A stretch of 38,314 nucleotides of DNA from Candidatus Uhrbacteria bacterium RIFOXYB12_FULL_58_10 (GCA_943357025.1 CALRGA010000004.1:1-38314), one strand, 5' to 3'. Positions 1 through 10,200 are shown, numbered from the stretch's first letter. A program made the numbers and translations. Notes: generated by a model from the sequence alone, not told the origin.

Positions 1-1
1 C

Positions 2-427
2 GGCAACCCGGAAACGACCACGGGAGGAAACGCGCTCAAGTTCTACGCGTCCGTCCGCATCGAGATCCGCCGCTCCGCGCAGATCAAGCAGGCCGAAAAG
101 ATCATCGGCAACCGCACGAAGGTGAAGATCGTGAAGAACAAGGTGGCCCCGCCGTTCCGCACCTGCGAGTTCGACATCATGTACAACGAGGGGATTTCGA
201 TCTCCGGCGACCTCCTCGACGTGGGCGTCCCGGCCGGCGTGGTCGGCAAGAGCTGCAACTCGTACTCGTACGGCGAGGAGAAGCTCGGCCTGGGCCGCGA
301 GAACGCGAAGACCTATTTGAAAGAACACCCGAAGGCGATGAAGGACATTCGCAAGGCGATCGAGAAAAAGATCGAGAGCGGCGAAGCGATGGTCCCGACG
401 GTGGCCGACGCGGGGGAGGCGGAGTAG
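2..427 (+). CDS. recA: Recombinase RecA, C-terminal part (5' truncated by window edge)
   Basis: Frame open from base 2: [30 protein letters not shown]...[28 protein letters not shown], characteristic RecA C-terminal core. Confidence 0.97.
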   Translation, partial: GNPETTTGGNALKFYASVRIEIRRSAQIKQAEKIIGNRTKVKIVKNKVAPPFRTCEFDIMYNEGISISGDLLDVGVPAGVVGKSCNSYSYGEEKLGLGRENAKTYLKEHPKAMKDIRKAIEKKIESGEAMVPTVADAGEAE

Positions 428-463
428 AGGATCGCTCGGTTAATTAATGCATATCTGAGGAAT

Positions 464-769
464 ATGAGTAATCAACCGACCAATCAGGACTTGATGAACG
501 CACTCGTTGGGATCGATAGTAAAGTGGATGGGTTGCAGGGGGACATTCTTCGTCTGGAAGAAAAAGTTGAGGGTACTGAGAACGGCCTGATGAGGCTCAG
601 TTCAAAGCTTGATTCAGTTTTCAACAAACTCGATGCAAAAATCGATTCCGTCCACGACAAGCTGGACGCGAAGATTGAACAGGCGGTAAAGGACATCACG
701 GAGTCGGCCGAGGAATTCTCGACGGATATGACCGTCCGAATCCGCAAGCTCGAACTCGCCCGCGCCTAG
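464..769 (+). CDS. Small coiled-coil hypothetical protein (heptad-like LDSVFNKLDAKIDSVHDKLDAKIEQ repeats)
   Basis: 101-aa ORF with amphipathic heptads, followed directly by a strong terminator. Confidence 0.7.
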   Translation: MSNQPTNQDLMNALVGIDSKVDGLQGDILRLEEKVEGTENGLMRLSSKLDSVFNKLDAKIDSVHDKLDAKIEQAVKDITESAEEFSTDMTVRIRKLELARA

Positions 770-781
770 CCGCGCCAAACG

Positions 782-811
782 AAATCCCGGCCCTTTGCGG
801 GCCGGGATTTT
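782..811. terminator. Bidirectional intrinsic terminator
   Basis: aaatcccggccc-tttgc-gggccgggatttt hairpin with A/T tracts between convergent genes. Confidence 0.85.
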
Positions 812-840
812 AGGTTGAGAAGAAGTCGGCGCGAGGACTC

Positions 841-1121
841 CTATTCCTGAAGAATCACCAGTCCGTTCTTCGTCCTGCCCACGGCATACCCTTCGTACTT
901 TTTAAGTGCCGGCATTCCCTTCGCGGGAAACCGCGTCGACGGGGAGAAGAAAATTTTGGTGGCGAAATCAACCTTGGCAAGCTCTTCGACGAACGGGCAG
1001 GCGTCGCCGTCGCCGGAGTAGACGACGAGCGGGAGGCTCCGTGCTTCTCGGCGCCGGTGATCAGGGCGGGGAGGTCGGAGGTTGCGAAGGACGTCTGGGT
1101 GCCATTGAGAAGGATGTTCAT
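841..1121 (-). pseudogene. Small hypothetical gene apparently interrupted by a frameshift near 1020-1045
   Basis: MNILLNGTQTSFATSDLPALITGAEKHGA in one frame continues as SLPLVVYSGDGDACPFVEELAKVDFATKIFFSPSTRFPAKGMPALKKYEGYAVGRTKNGLVILQE in another; combined length 281 nt is not divisible by 3. Confidence 0.6.
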
Positions 1122-1153
1122 ATGGTGACATCGTATCTCCCCCCCCTGTTGGT

Positions 1154-1190
1154 AAAAGAGAACGCGCGACAATATTCGTCGCGCGTTCTC
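1154..1190 (-). terminator. Intrinsic terminator of the HTH/TM protein gene
   Basis: Perfect 13-bp stem gagaacgcgcgac/gtcgcgcgttctc followed by TTTT on the minus strand. Confidence 0.85.
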
Positions 1191-1194
1191 GATC

Positions 1195-1908
1195 CTACGG
1201 AATCCTCTCCGTTCCTCCCGGCCCCATGGCCGTGCTCTTGTCGGCCTCAAGGACGATGCGGCGGTATTCGGTTGCTGATCGGGAGTAGCGCTTTGCTCCC
1301 TCGACCTTGATGACGTTGACGCCGCGTTCAAGGGATACGTCGGTCTCGAACGATCCATTCGCGTTGAGCAGGATCTTCTGGCCGTTTACCTTCAGGTTCG
1401 TTCCCGGGTCCGTCTCGCCACGAACCGTCACCGACGCATTCCGCGTGGCGGCGCCGTCCTCAGGGCCGTAGACGAGGAGCGGGGGAGCGGAGGTGATGGT
1501 GCGGACCTCGTTGCCGATGTAGGCGGTGACGGCGACGAGGATGGCGGCAACTCCGGCGACCTTTACGAAGCGGTTGGCGACGGTGAACGCGCCGTGTCGG
1601 ACGCGCTGCCTCGGCATCGCGGACGCGCCCTTGAAGTCGCACGTGCCGCGGGCTTCCTCCCAGCGCTTCATGAAGTAGTCGACGTCCGACGTTTCAAGCG
1701 CGCGCAGATAGATGCGGAGGTAGTTGCGGGCGTATAGCGTTTCCGGGAGTGCGGAGAAATCGTCGCGCTCAAACGCGTCGAGGAAGCATTTGCGGACCTT
1801 CGTGCGTTCCTCAAGCTCGGACAGCGTCAATCCGGTCGCGCGGCGGAGCTCGCGGATTTCCTCGCCCAGGGTGTGGGCCGTGTTGAGTTTGCGGATGAGG
1901 AAGGGCAT
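1195..1908 (-). CDS. RodZ-like protein: N-terminal HTH, one TM helix, C-terminal Ig-like domain
   Basis: LGEEIRELRRATGLTLSELEERTKVRKCFLDAFERDDFSALPETLYARNYLRIYLRAL (HTH typical of RodZ-like proteins), TM VAGVAAILVAVTAYIG, C-terminal VTVRGETDPGTNLKVNGQKILLNANGSFETDVSLERGVNVIKV. Confidence 0.8.
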   Translation of the reverse strand: MPFLIRKLNTAHTLGEEIRELRRATGLTLSELEERTKVRKCFLDAFERDDFSALPETLYARNYLRIYLRALETSDVDYFMKRWEEARGTCDFKGASAMPRQRVRHGAFTVANRFVKVAGVAAILVAVTAYIGNEVRTITSAPPLLVYGPEDGAATRNASVTVRGETDPGTNLKVNGQKILLNANGSFETDVSLERGVNVIKVEGAKRYSRSATEYRRIVLEADKSTAMGPGGTERIP

Positions 1909-1984
1909 GAGGGAAGGGGATACGAACCTACGAATTGGCTACCAAACTACGAAACAACGAATTGCTACGGATGGCTACGAATCG

Positions 1985-4261
1985 TTAGAACGTGGCTTCG
2001 TCGTCATCAGTTTGCTTGGTTTCGGGGGATTCTGCAAACGACGGGTTTTCGGGGAGGCCGGCCTCGGTCATGTCGGTGTCGAAGGTTGGGATCGATTCGG
2101 CGATCTCGTCGGACTCGGGAGGCCAGGAGGTGACGAGCACCTCGCGGGGCTTGGCGCCTTCGCCGGGGCCGATGACGCCGCGTTCCTCGAGGAGATCCAT
2201 GATGCGGGCGGCGCGGCCGTAGCCGATCTTGAGGCGGCGCTGGAGGAGGGAAGTGGACGCGCGGCCCTGCTGAATGAGCGCCTGGACGGCCTCGTCGAGC
2301 AGCGGCTCGTCCTGGTCGCCATCATCGAGGACGGTGCCGGTGCGGGCGGTCTCGGTAATGGCGTAGTTGTAGTCGGGGATCCCTTCCTTCTTCAGGAACG
2401 ACACGACGCGGTCGATCTCGTCGTCCGACAGGTACGCGCCCTGGAGGCGCTTCGGCTTCGACAGTTCGGCGGATGTGTAAAGCATATCCCCGCGGCCGAG
2501 CAGCTTCTCTGCGCCGGCGCAGTCGAGGATCGTGCGGGAGTCGGTCTGCGATGCCACGGCGAAGGCGATGCGAGCCGGGAAGTTCGCCTTGATGACGCCG
2601 GTGATGACGTCGACGCTCGGGCGCTGGGTGGCGATGATCAGGTGGATGCCAACGGCGCGTGCCATCTGGGCGATGCGGACGATCGTCCCTTCCACCTCGC
2701 GTCCGCTCGACGCCATGAGGTCGGCGAGCTCGTCGATGATCACTACGATCTTCGGCATCTTTTCCTCGGCACGCTCGTTGTAGCTCGTTATGTCGCGCGC
2801 GCCGAACTTGGCAAGCACGTCGAGGCGACGTTCCATTTCGCGGACCGCCCACTTGAGCGCGTTGATGGCGTCCTCGGCCTTCGTGATCGGCGGGATGAGC
2901 AGGTGCGGGATCCCCTCATACATCTTCATTTCAACGCGCTTCGGGTCGACCATGATGAATTTGAGCTCGTCGGGGCCGTTCTCGTACAGCAGGGAAACGA
3001 TGATCGTGTTGAGACACACGGACTTTCCGGAACCGGTCGAACCGGCCACGAGCAAGTGCGGCATCTTCTCGAGCGACGCGGTCCAGGTGGCGCCGGACAC
3101 GTCCTTGCCGAGCGGGATGGCGGTGTTGTTGGAGCGCGACTTGAACGGTTTGGATTCCATGAGGTCGCGCAGCGAGACCGTCGCGATCGTCTGGTTCGGC
3201 ACCTCGATTCCCACGAGCGACTTGCCAGGGATCGGCGCCTCGATGCGGATCGGGTGCGCGGCGAGGGCGAGCGCGAGGTCGTTCTGCAGCCCGATGATGC
3301 GCGACAGCTTGATCCCCTGCGCCGGTCGCAGAGTATATTGCGTAACCGTCGGTCCCGTTGCAGTCTCGCTCATCTCGACGGGGATGCCGAACTGTTCGAA
3401 GGTGCGCGAGATGATCTCGATGTTTCGCTCAAGGTCGCCGGAATTGGCGTCGTTTACGCGGTATTCAAGCAGGTCGAGCGGGATGGCGACCTTACGGATG
3501 CGCTTGATGGTGAGCGCCTTTTCGGGCTTGGCACGCTCGGCCTCCAGCAGCGGCTTCACGGTGAAGATCGGCTCGGCCTCGGGTTCCTCGTCGATCTCGA
3601 TAAGGCTCTCTTCCTCCTCGTCCTCGATCGGGTCGGGTTCCTCGACGCGGGCGACGGACTGGCGGACCGGCTCGATGGTCTTGCGCATTTCGCCGCGGTG
3701 CAGCATCTCGCCGAATCGTCCGGTGATGTGCGTGTGGAACCCGATGAGGTCGCGCAGGGACGTGTTAAACACGAGCATGACCGCGACGAAAAGCAGGGCG
3801 GAGACGACCACGACCGCCCCCCAGAATCCCATTACGTTCGGAAGGATCGTCCCGAGGAACTGTCCGATCATCCCGCCGGCCGCCGAGATGTCCGTCGTGA
3901 ACGGGTTCGGCTTGTTCACCAGCAGCAGGTTCAAAAGCGCGTTGAAGGACAGAAAGAAAAAGAGGATCCCTAGGTGGTTCCACGTCGAGAGCCTGCCGCG
4001 ATCGGGAAACATCCCCGTGGCGCCGACGAGGATCAGCAGGATCGGGACGAGAAACTTGTCCCATCCGAACACGAGCGCAACGTACTTCGCGATGAACTCG
4101 CCAAGCGCCCCGGCGATGTGAAAGAACGAGAGAAATAGCAGCGCCGCGAGCGCGAAAAGCACGATGGCCGTTATTCCGCGCCGCGTCTCGGGATCGAGCG
4201 GCTTGTGCTGGCTTGGGCGGGAAGAGCCGGATTTGTGGGAAGATTTGGGTTTGCGCGACAT
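1985..4261 (-). CDS. ftsK: DNA translocase FtsK/SpoIIIE family
   Basis: N-terminal TM helices; PHLLVAGSTGSGKSVCLNTII Walker A; VVIIDELADLM Walker B; C-terminal winged-helix region LLQRRLKIGYGRAARIMDLLEERGVIGP; start chosen at MSRKPKSSHKSG rather than the upstream in-frame extension. Confidence 0.96.
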   Translation of the reverse strand: MSRKPKSSHKSGSSRPSQHKPLDPETRRGITAIVLFALAALLFLSFFHIAGALGEFIAKYVALVFGWDKFLVPILLILVGATGMFPDRGRLSTWNHLGILFFFLSFNALLNLLLVNKPNPFTTDISAAGGMIGQFLGTILPNVMGFWGAVVVVSALLFVAVMLVFNTSLRDLIGFHTHITGRFGEMLHRGEMRKTIEPVRQSVARVEEPDPIEDEEEESLIEIDEEPEAEPIFTVKPLLEAERAKPEKALTIKRIRKVAIPLDLLEYRVNDANSGDLERNIEIISRTFEQFGIPVEMSETATGPTVTQYTLRPAQGIKLSRIIGLQNDLALALAAHPIRIEAPIPGKSLVGIEVPNQTIATVSLRDLMESKPFKSRSNNTAIPLGKDVSGATWTASLEKMPHLLVAGSTGSGKSVCLNTIIVSLLYENGPDELKFIMVDPKRVEMKMYEGIPHLLIPPITKAEDAINALKWAVREMERRLDVLAKFGARDITSYNERAEEKMPKIVVIIDELADLMASSGREVEGTIVRIAQMARAVGIHLIIATQRPSVDVITGVIKANFPARIAFAVASQTDSRTILDCAGAEKLLGRGDMLYTSAELSKPKRLQGAYLSDDEIDRVVSFLKKEGIPDYNYAITETARTGTVLDDGDQDEPLLDEAVQALIQQGRASTSLLQRRLKIGYGRAARIMDLLEERGVIGPGEGAKPREVLVTSWPPESDEIAESIPTFDTDMTEAGLPENPSFAESPETKQTDDDEATF

Positions 4262-4309
4262 AGTGGGTATCAAAAAACAATCGTGGAATCGCCTCATTCT
4301 ACCATACGA

Positions 4310-4338
4310 TTGACAAAATCGCATTTTTATGGTCAAAT
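4310..4338 (+). promoter_or_regulatory. Sigma70-like promoter for the small membrane protein gene
   Basis: TTGACA (4310-4315) N17 TCAAAT (4333-4338), preceded by TGG. Confidence 0.6.
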
Positions 4339-4406
4339 ATGGCCTTTGGCGGCTGTCTCGCCGTGAGAAAACCGTTGGAGGAAAACCGTCCAGCACAAGG
4401 CTTAAT

Positions 4407-4697
4407 ATGCAAATGTTCTTCAAGCTTCTGTTCCACAAGCACCTTTCGGCCGTGGGCATTCCGGCCCTCTGGCGCTGGGCCAAGGGAATCGGGGTGGCCG
4501 GGGCGATCATCTGGGCCGTCCCGGACTGTATCCCGTTCCTCGACGAGATCACGGTCACGTGGCTCGGAATCTCCGTCCTCTGGGAGCTTAACTCCCGTGG
4601 CGAGATCGATGCCAAGTGGCTGCCCGAGGTCGTCCGCAAACGCCTCGGCAAAGGCCGCGAGGGCGCGATCGACGCGAAGGGCGACACCATCAAGTAG
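4407..4697 (+). CDS. Small hypothetical membrane protein
   Basis: MQMFFKLLFHKHLSAVGIPALWRWAKGIGVAGAIIWAVPDCIPFLDEITVTWLGISVLWEL...; good promoter upstream. Confidence 0.7.
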   Translation: MQMFFKLLFHKHLSAVGIPALWRWAKGIGVAGAIIWAVPDCIPFLDEITVTWLGISVLWELNSRGEIDAKWLPEVVRKRLGKGREGAIDAKGDTIK

Positions 4698-4800
4698 TCG
4701 CTGGCAACAAGAAGGCCTCTGCCGCGCGGGGACATCGTCCCTGGCGCGGCCCTCTACCTGACGGTGCCAGAAAGCTGGTACCCTTGGGCGGAGGTATCTC

Positions 4801-4998
4801 ATGGCAAAGAGCAAGATGTCCCAGCCGGTCGTCCGGCGTTTGACGGCGAGGGATCGGTTTAACGAGCCGATGCGCATTTCTATACCGCGTCGCGCAACGG
4901 GAGACCCGGTGGTGAATCGTCACGCCCCGGTATTTCAAGACCGTCGCAAGGCGAGCGACAAAAACCGCTGTCGGGAGACGGCACAGGAGGACGAATGA
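4801..4998 (+). CDS. Small basic hypothetical protein
   Basis: 65-aa ORF with a clear SD (GGAGG-N6-ATG). Confidence 0.45.
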   Translation: MAKSKMSQPVVRRLTARDRFNEPMRISIPRRATGDPVVNRHAPVFQDRRKASDKNRCRETAQEDE

Positions 4999-5128
4999 GC
5001 CATTGCTCTGGCCGTGTCGGATTCTCCGGCACGGTCCCTCGTCTTGGGAGTCGACGCGCGTCGACCGTCGAGACGGGGGAATTTTCCCGATGCCTTTCAG
5101 AAAACCACAAACAAAAGGAGGATCCGAC

Positions 5129-6172
5129 ATGAGCGATCCAAAAGAAAAGACTATCAAGCTTCCGGCAAGGCCGGAAGTGGCAATGAAGATAATTGCGGCG
5201 CCGGTCCGTCCGGCGCTGCTGCCGAAGCAGTCCTTGGCCAGGATGCCCGTTCGACCGGCAAGCGCGCAGCCCGTTCATTTGTCCGCGGGGCCGATCATGT
5301 TGCGACAAGGCCGTCGGACCGATTCCGCGCCTGCCCGACCGCGCGCCGCCGCCCCGATGACGTACGCGTCTACGCCGCCGAAACCGCGCGGCGAAATGTC
5401 CTTCGGATCGTTCGGCGCGCTTGCGTCGGCCGTTATTCCGACGAACAGGGAACGAGAGGCCGCCTGGCGCGCACGGTGCGAGCAGCGGTACGATTCCGAC
5501 AGAGCGTTTCGTGTCACAAGCGTCATTCACGCTCTGTATGAGGAGCCGATTGAGCGCGACGCGATGGTTCCGCTGACGGCGCGCGTACTCACGGCTCGGA
5601 CCTCTCTGGAAACCCAAGCGCTTCGCGAACAGGGTTACCGCCACTCCCGCGAGACGGCGAAGCTCGGCGATCTGAGCGGCCGGCGCGCGATTGCCCACTG
5701 GGAGAATGGCGCATATGCGGAGACTGTTATCCAGCAGGACGTTCCCGTCCACTGGTTCATGTCCCCGGACATTCCCGCGTGGAAGTCGCGCGCCGTTCCG
5801 ACGGAGCGCATCGGCCAGGCGACGACTCGCGTCGTGTCCGACCGAGGCGAGGAACTGTTCAAGGCAATCTTTGACGGGCCGACCTTCGAGCTTGTGGTCA
5901 GGCTGTGTTCCAAGCGATGGCAGCGGTACTGCAATCAGCACCATGGAACCGAGGAGAGCGCTCAGGCGCTTTACGACCAGCTGTTCGATGAGACCGTCGC
6001 GGATGAGTTCCGCAAGGCCGATCTTCGGATCGAGTACGCGTTCTCGATCGGCGAGGCGCGATTCGCCCGCCTTTGGAATCACGTCGTCGAGGCGTGCCGG
6101 CCCAAGCCGCCCGCGGCCGAGCTGATGGCGGAAGTCTCCGCTTCCGCGACGGATACTGCCGTCACGGCCTAG
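5129..6172 (+). CDS. Hypothetical protein with Pro/Ala/Arg-rich low-complexity N-terminus and globular C-terminus
   Basis: Strong SD AAAGGAGGATCCGAC-ATG; 347 aa; no family recognised. Confidence 0.75.
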   Translation: MSDPKEKTIKLPARPEVAMKIIAAPVRPALLPKQSLARMPVRPASAQPVHLSAGPIMLRQGRRTDSAPARPRAAAPMTYASTPPKPRGEMSFGSFGALASAVIPTNREREAAWRARCEQRYDSDRAFRVTSVIHALYEEPIERDAMVPLTARVLTARTSLETQALREQGYRHSRETAKLGDLSGRRAIAHWENGAYAETVIQQDVPVHWFMSPDIPAWKSRAVPTERIGQATTRVVSDRGEELFKAIFDGPTFELVVRLCSKRWQRYCNQHHGTEESAQALYDQLFDETVADEFRKADLRIEYAFSIGEARFARLWNHVVEACRPKPPAAELMAEVSASATDTAVTA

Positions 6173-6261
6173 CCCTCTGGATCCGCATCGCGCAGACCGC
6201 GACTCGGATCCGTCTTTTCTCCTGACCGTGACAAACCGTCGTGGTCGGAACTGAGGATCGA

Positions 6262-6576
6262 ATGGAGAGACAACCACTTGGAAACACGATCTATGTCGCG
6301 ATCGTCCAGCCTGGCGAGACTCGGAGTCACGTCGGGCAGATGTTCCGTGGAATTACGAAGGCGTTCGTCTTCGAAGGAATGACTTTTTCTCTTCTCGGCA
6401 GATCTCTCACGGTAACCGGCGTCCGCGGCAAGCATAGTTCGATCATCCATCTCGACGAACCCCTCGAGATCGAGAATTCGTCCGGCTTCGCCTTTTGCGT
6501 CGCCGTGCATCCGACCGAACCAAGGGCGACCGCGTTTATCGCGGAGGAGGGCGCTCGATCCACCGTCCCAACGTAG
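6262..6576 (+). CDS. Hypothetical protein, about 104 aa
   Basis: MERQPLGNTIYVAIVQPGETRSHVGQMFRGITKAFVFEGMTFSLLGRSLTVTGV...; SD GAGG-N5-ATG; same strand as the terminator downstream. Confidence 0.6.
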   Translation: MERQPLGNTIYVAIVQPGETRSHVGQMFRGITKAFVFEGMTFSLLGRSLTVTGVRGKHSSIIHLDEPLEIENSSGFAFCVAVHPTEPRATAFIAEEGARSTVPT

Positions 6577-6741
6577 CGGAGGTAACAGGATGGAAAGGAA
6601 TTCACTTTTCGCCTGTTGATACGTGACCAAGTCTGACATAAGCGACACGAGGTTGTTCATCTGCGCGACGGGCAATCTCGTATCGAACGGTCGCATGAGC
6701 TGACAATCGTTTTCAAGCCCGAAGAAGAGACGCCGACTTCT

Positions 6742-6769
6742 GGACCGTAATACGGTCCTTTTTCTTTTT
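6742..6769 (+). terminator. Intrinsic terminator
   Basis: ggaccgt-aat-acggtcc followed by TTTTTCTTTTT. Confidence 0.8.
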
Positions 6770-7101
6770 CCCTTGAACATCCTTCCAACACGGAGTATCA
6801 TTTTCCTGTCGATTCCCCCGTGGAATCTGCGAGGGACGGTACGGATATAGGCAGAACAACGTCAAGAGCGTTCCTGGTGCCCACGGGCGCCGGAAAAATC
6901 TCTCTCCTCTCGCTCGGAAATGGTGTCTTGTCTCTTCGACCCGTGGCCTTCCTTTGCAGATTTCGCTGGGGCATTGTGGATAAGTGTTTTTTTTGGACGA
7001 AAATTGGTTTTGGAGGCAGATTTTATAAAATTCGTGTTCAGCAGTTTTTTCGTCAAGGTTAGCTAATTTATTAAGCCCTTGACAAGGTTCTCGTCTTACT
7101 C

Positions 7102-7130
7102 TTGACTCAACCTCCTGAAGCTGGTACTAT
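7102..7130 (+). promoter_or_regulatory. rpoBC promoter (extended -10)
   Basis: TTGACT (7102-7107) N17 TACTAT (7125-7130) with TGG before the -10. Confidence 0.75.
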
Positions 7131-7280
7131 CCCGGTGCAATCTACACCCCGTTTGTCGCTGAATGGTCTACCGGGTGCCGACAGAAGAGAAGAAGTTTCA
7201 TAACTCCCTCCATGTCGCATTTCAGCACAAACAATTAATGAGCTTCACTCCGAACGAGTGACGTTTTTGTTTTCTCGCCT

Positions 7281-10200
7281 ATGAACTACCGACGCAATTA
7301 CGTGACGGAAAAGGACCGCAAGTACTTCCCGGGAGCCGTGAAGGACGCCATGGAGCTGCCCGACCTCATCGAGGTTCAGCTTCGGTCGTACCGCTGGTTC
7401 TTCGAGGACGGCCTCAAGGAGCTGTTCCACGAGGTGTCCCCCATCAAGGACTTCATCGGCCGCGACCTCGAGCTTTCGTTCGAGCAGTACTTCCTCGACG
7501 AGCCGAAGTTCAACGAGAAGGACTCCCGCGAGAAGAACGTCACGTACGAGGCGCCGCTTCGCGTTCGCACCAGGCTGGTAAACCGCCGCACCAACGTCAC
7601 CAAGGAGCAGGAGATCTATCTCGGCGACCTGCCGATCATGACCCCGCGCGGAACCTTTATCATCAACGGCATCGAGCGCGTCATCGTGGCGCAGCTCGTG
7701 CGTTCCGCCGGTGCCTTTTTCACGGCCGACGTGTATCGCGGACGACGCTACTACGGCGCGAAGATCATCCCGAACCGCGGCGCGTGGCTCGAGTTCGAGA
7801 CCGACCCGAAGAACGTCATCTGGGTGAAGATCGACCGCAAGCGCAAGGTGGCCGTCACCTCTCTGATGCGCGCGTTCGGCTACACCACCGACGAGGAGAT
7901 CACGGCGCTGTTCAAGGACGTGGACACGCACCCGACCAACCGCTACATCGAGGCGACCATCGCGAAGGACGCGGCCAAGGACGAGGCCGAGGGACTCATC
8001 GAGGTGTACAAGCGCATCCGCCCGGGCGATCTCGCCACGTCGGACAACGCGCGCGGGCTCATTCACTCGATGTTCTTCAACTTCGACCGCTACGACCTCG
8101 GCAAGGTGGGACGCTACAAGTTCAACCTGCGCTTCAACCTGGACGTCACCGACGAGGCCGTCGCGCCGGAAGCCAACCGCATCATCACCAAGGAGGACCT
8201 CGTGCACATCGTGAAGGAGGTCATCCGTTTGAACATCACGCAGGAGGAACCGGACGACGTCGACCACCTCGGCAACCGCCGCGTGCGCGCCGTCGGCGAG
8301 CTCATCCAGGGCCGTTTCCGCGTCGGACTCGCCCGCATGGAGCGCATCATCAAGGACCGCATGAGCACGCTCGACATGGAGACGCTCACCCCGGGCCGCC
8401 TCATCAACGCCCGCCCGGTCATCGGCGCGGTGCGCGAGTTCTTCATGTCCTCGCAGCTTTCCCAGTTCATGGACCAAACCAACCCGCTGTCCGAGCTCGA
8501 GCACAAGCGCCGCCTTTCCGCGATGGGCCCGGGCGGACTTTCCCGCGAGCGCGCCGGATTCGAGGTGCGCGACGTGCACCCCACCCATTACGGCCGCATC
8601 TGCCCGATCGCCACGCCGGAAGGACCGAACATCGGCCTCGTCGCCCACCTTTCCTCGTACGCCATCATCAACGACTACGGGTTCATCGAGACGCCGTATC
8701 GGAAGGTCGTGAAGGAGACCAAGAACGGCAAGACCTTGTCGCGCATTACCGATGAGATCGAATACATCAACGCGTTCAAGGAGGAGCGCTCCGTGACCGT
8801 TCCGGCCACCATCGCGGTGGACAAGGACGGCTACTTCGTCGACGAGATGGTCGGCGGCCGCAAGTTCGGCGAGCCGAAGGTCGTCAGCCAGAGCGAGGTC
8901 GACTACATGGACGTCTCCAGCCGCCAGATCATCTCCATCGGAACCGCGCTCATCCCGTTCCTCGAGCACGACGACGCCACCCGCGCCCTCATGGGAACGA
9001 ACATGCAGCGCCAGGCCGTGCCGACCATCAAGCCGGACGCGCCGATCGTCGGAACCGGCATTGAGTACCGTTCGGCGAAGGACTCCGGGCACGTCATCGT
9101 GGCCGAGCAGGACGGCGTGATCTCGAAGGTCGACGGCGGCCAGATTCAGATTACGGACGGAAAGAAGAACGTCTTCGACTACGAGCTCAAGAAATTCCTC
9201 CGATCCAACAACTCCACCTCCATCAACCAGAGGCCGGTGGTGATGCCGGGCGACAAGGTGAAGCGCGGCGACGTCGTCGCGGACTCCTCCGCCGTCGACA
9301 AGGGCGAGATGGCGCTTGGGCAGAACGTGCTCGTGGCGTTCATGAGCTGGGAGGGCTACAACTTCGAGGACGCCGTCATCATGAGCGAGCGCCTCGTTCA
9401 CGACGACCGCTACACGTCGGTCCACATCGAGAACTACATGATCGACGTGCGCGACACCAAGCTCGGCCCGGAGGTGGTCACTTCCGACATCCCGAACGTA
9501 TCCGAGGACAAATTGAAAAATCTTGATTCCGAGGGCGTCATCCGCATCGGCGCGGAGGTGAAATCGGGCGACATCCTGGTCGGAAAGATCACGCCGAAGG
9601 GCGAGACCGAGCTGTCGGCCGAAGAAAAACTGCTGCGCGCGATCTTCGGCGAGAAGGCACGCGACGTGCGCGACTCCTCGCTCTATCTCGAGCACGGCGA
9701 GCACGGCAAGGTGGTGGACATCAAGGTGTTCTCCCGCGAGGCCGGAGACAAGCTGAATCCGGGCGTCATCCGCCAGATCCAGGTGTCGGTCGCCGACATG
9801 CGCAAGATCCAGGTGGGCGACAAGGTCGCCGGACGCCACGGAAACAAGGGCGTCATCTCGAAGCTCGTTCCGATCGAGGATATGCCGTTCCTTCCGGACG
9901 GCACGCCGGTCGACGTCATCCTCACCCCGCTCGGCGTCGTGTCCCGCATGAACCTCGGACAGATTCTGGAAGTGCACCTCGGCCTTGCCGCCAACGCGCT
10001 CGGCTACCGCGCCGCCACCCCGGTCCTGAACGGCGTTACCGAGGAGCAGATCCACGGCGAGCTTGAGCGCGCCGGATTCCCGAAGAGCGCCCAGAGCGTC
10101 CTGTGCGACGGTCGCACGGGGAACCAGTACGGCCACCCGATCACCGTCGGATTCATGTACGTGCTGAAGCTTTCGCACATGGTCGAGGACAAGATTCACC

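Noticed and set aside
1724-3973. 749-aa plus-strand ORF antisense to ftsK
   Set aside because: Mirrors ftsK codon pattern; no domain-like sequence.
4262-4735. Upstream in-frame extension of FtsK
   Set aside because: Sequence before MSRKPKSS is not FtsK-like and overlaps a divergent promoter and the small membrane protein gene.
4880-6277. 465-aa minus-strand ORF across the orphan islet
   Set aside because: Arginine-rich mirror translation; the plus-strand ORFs have strong SD sites and a downstream terminator in the right orientation.
6169-6801. 210-aa minus-strand ORF opposite the 6262-6576 gene
   Set aside because: The plus-strand ORF has an SD and natural-looking sequence, and the terminator at 6742-6769 is in plus orientation. 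Kept as a low-probability alternative only.
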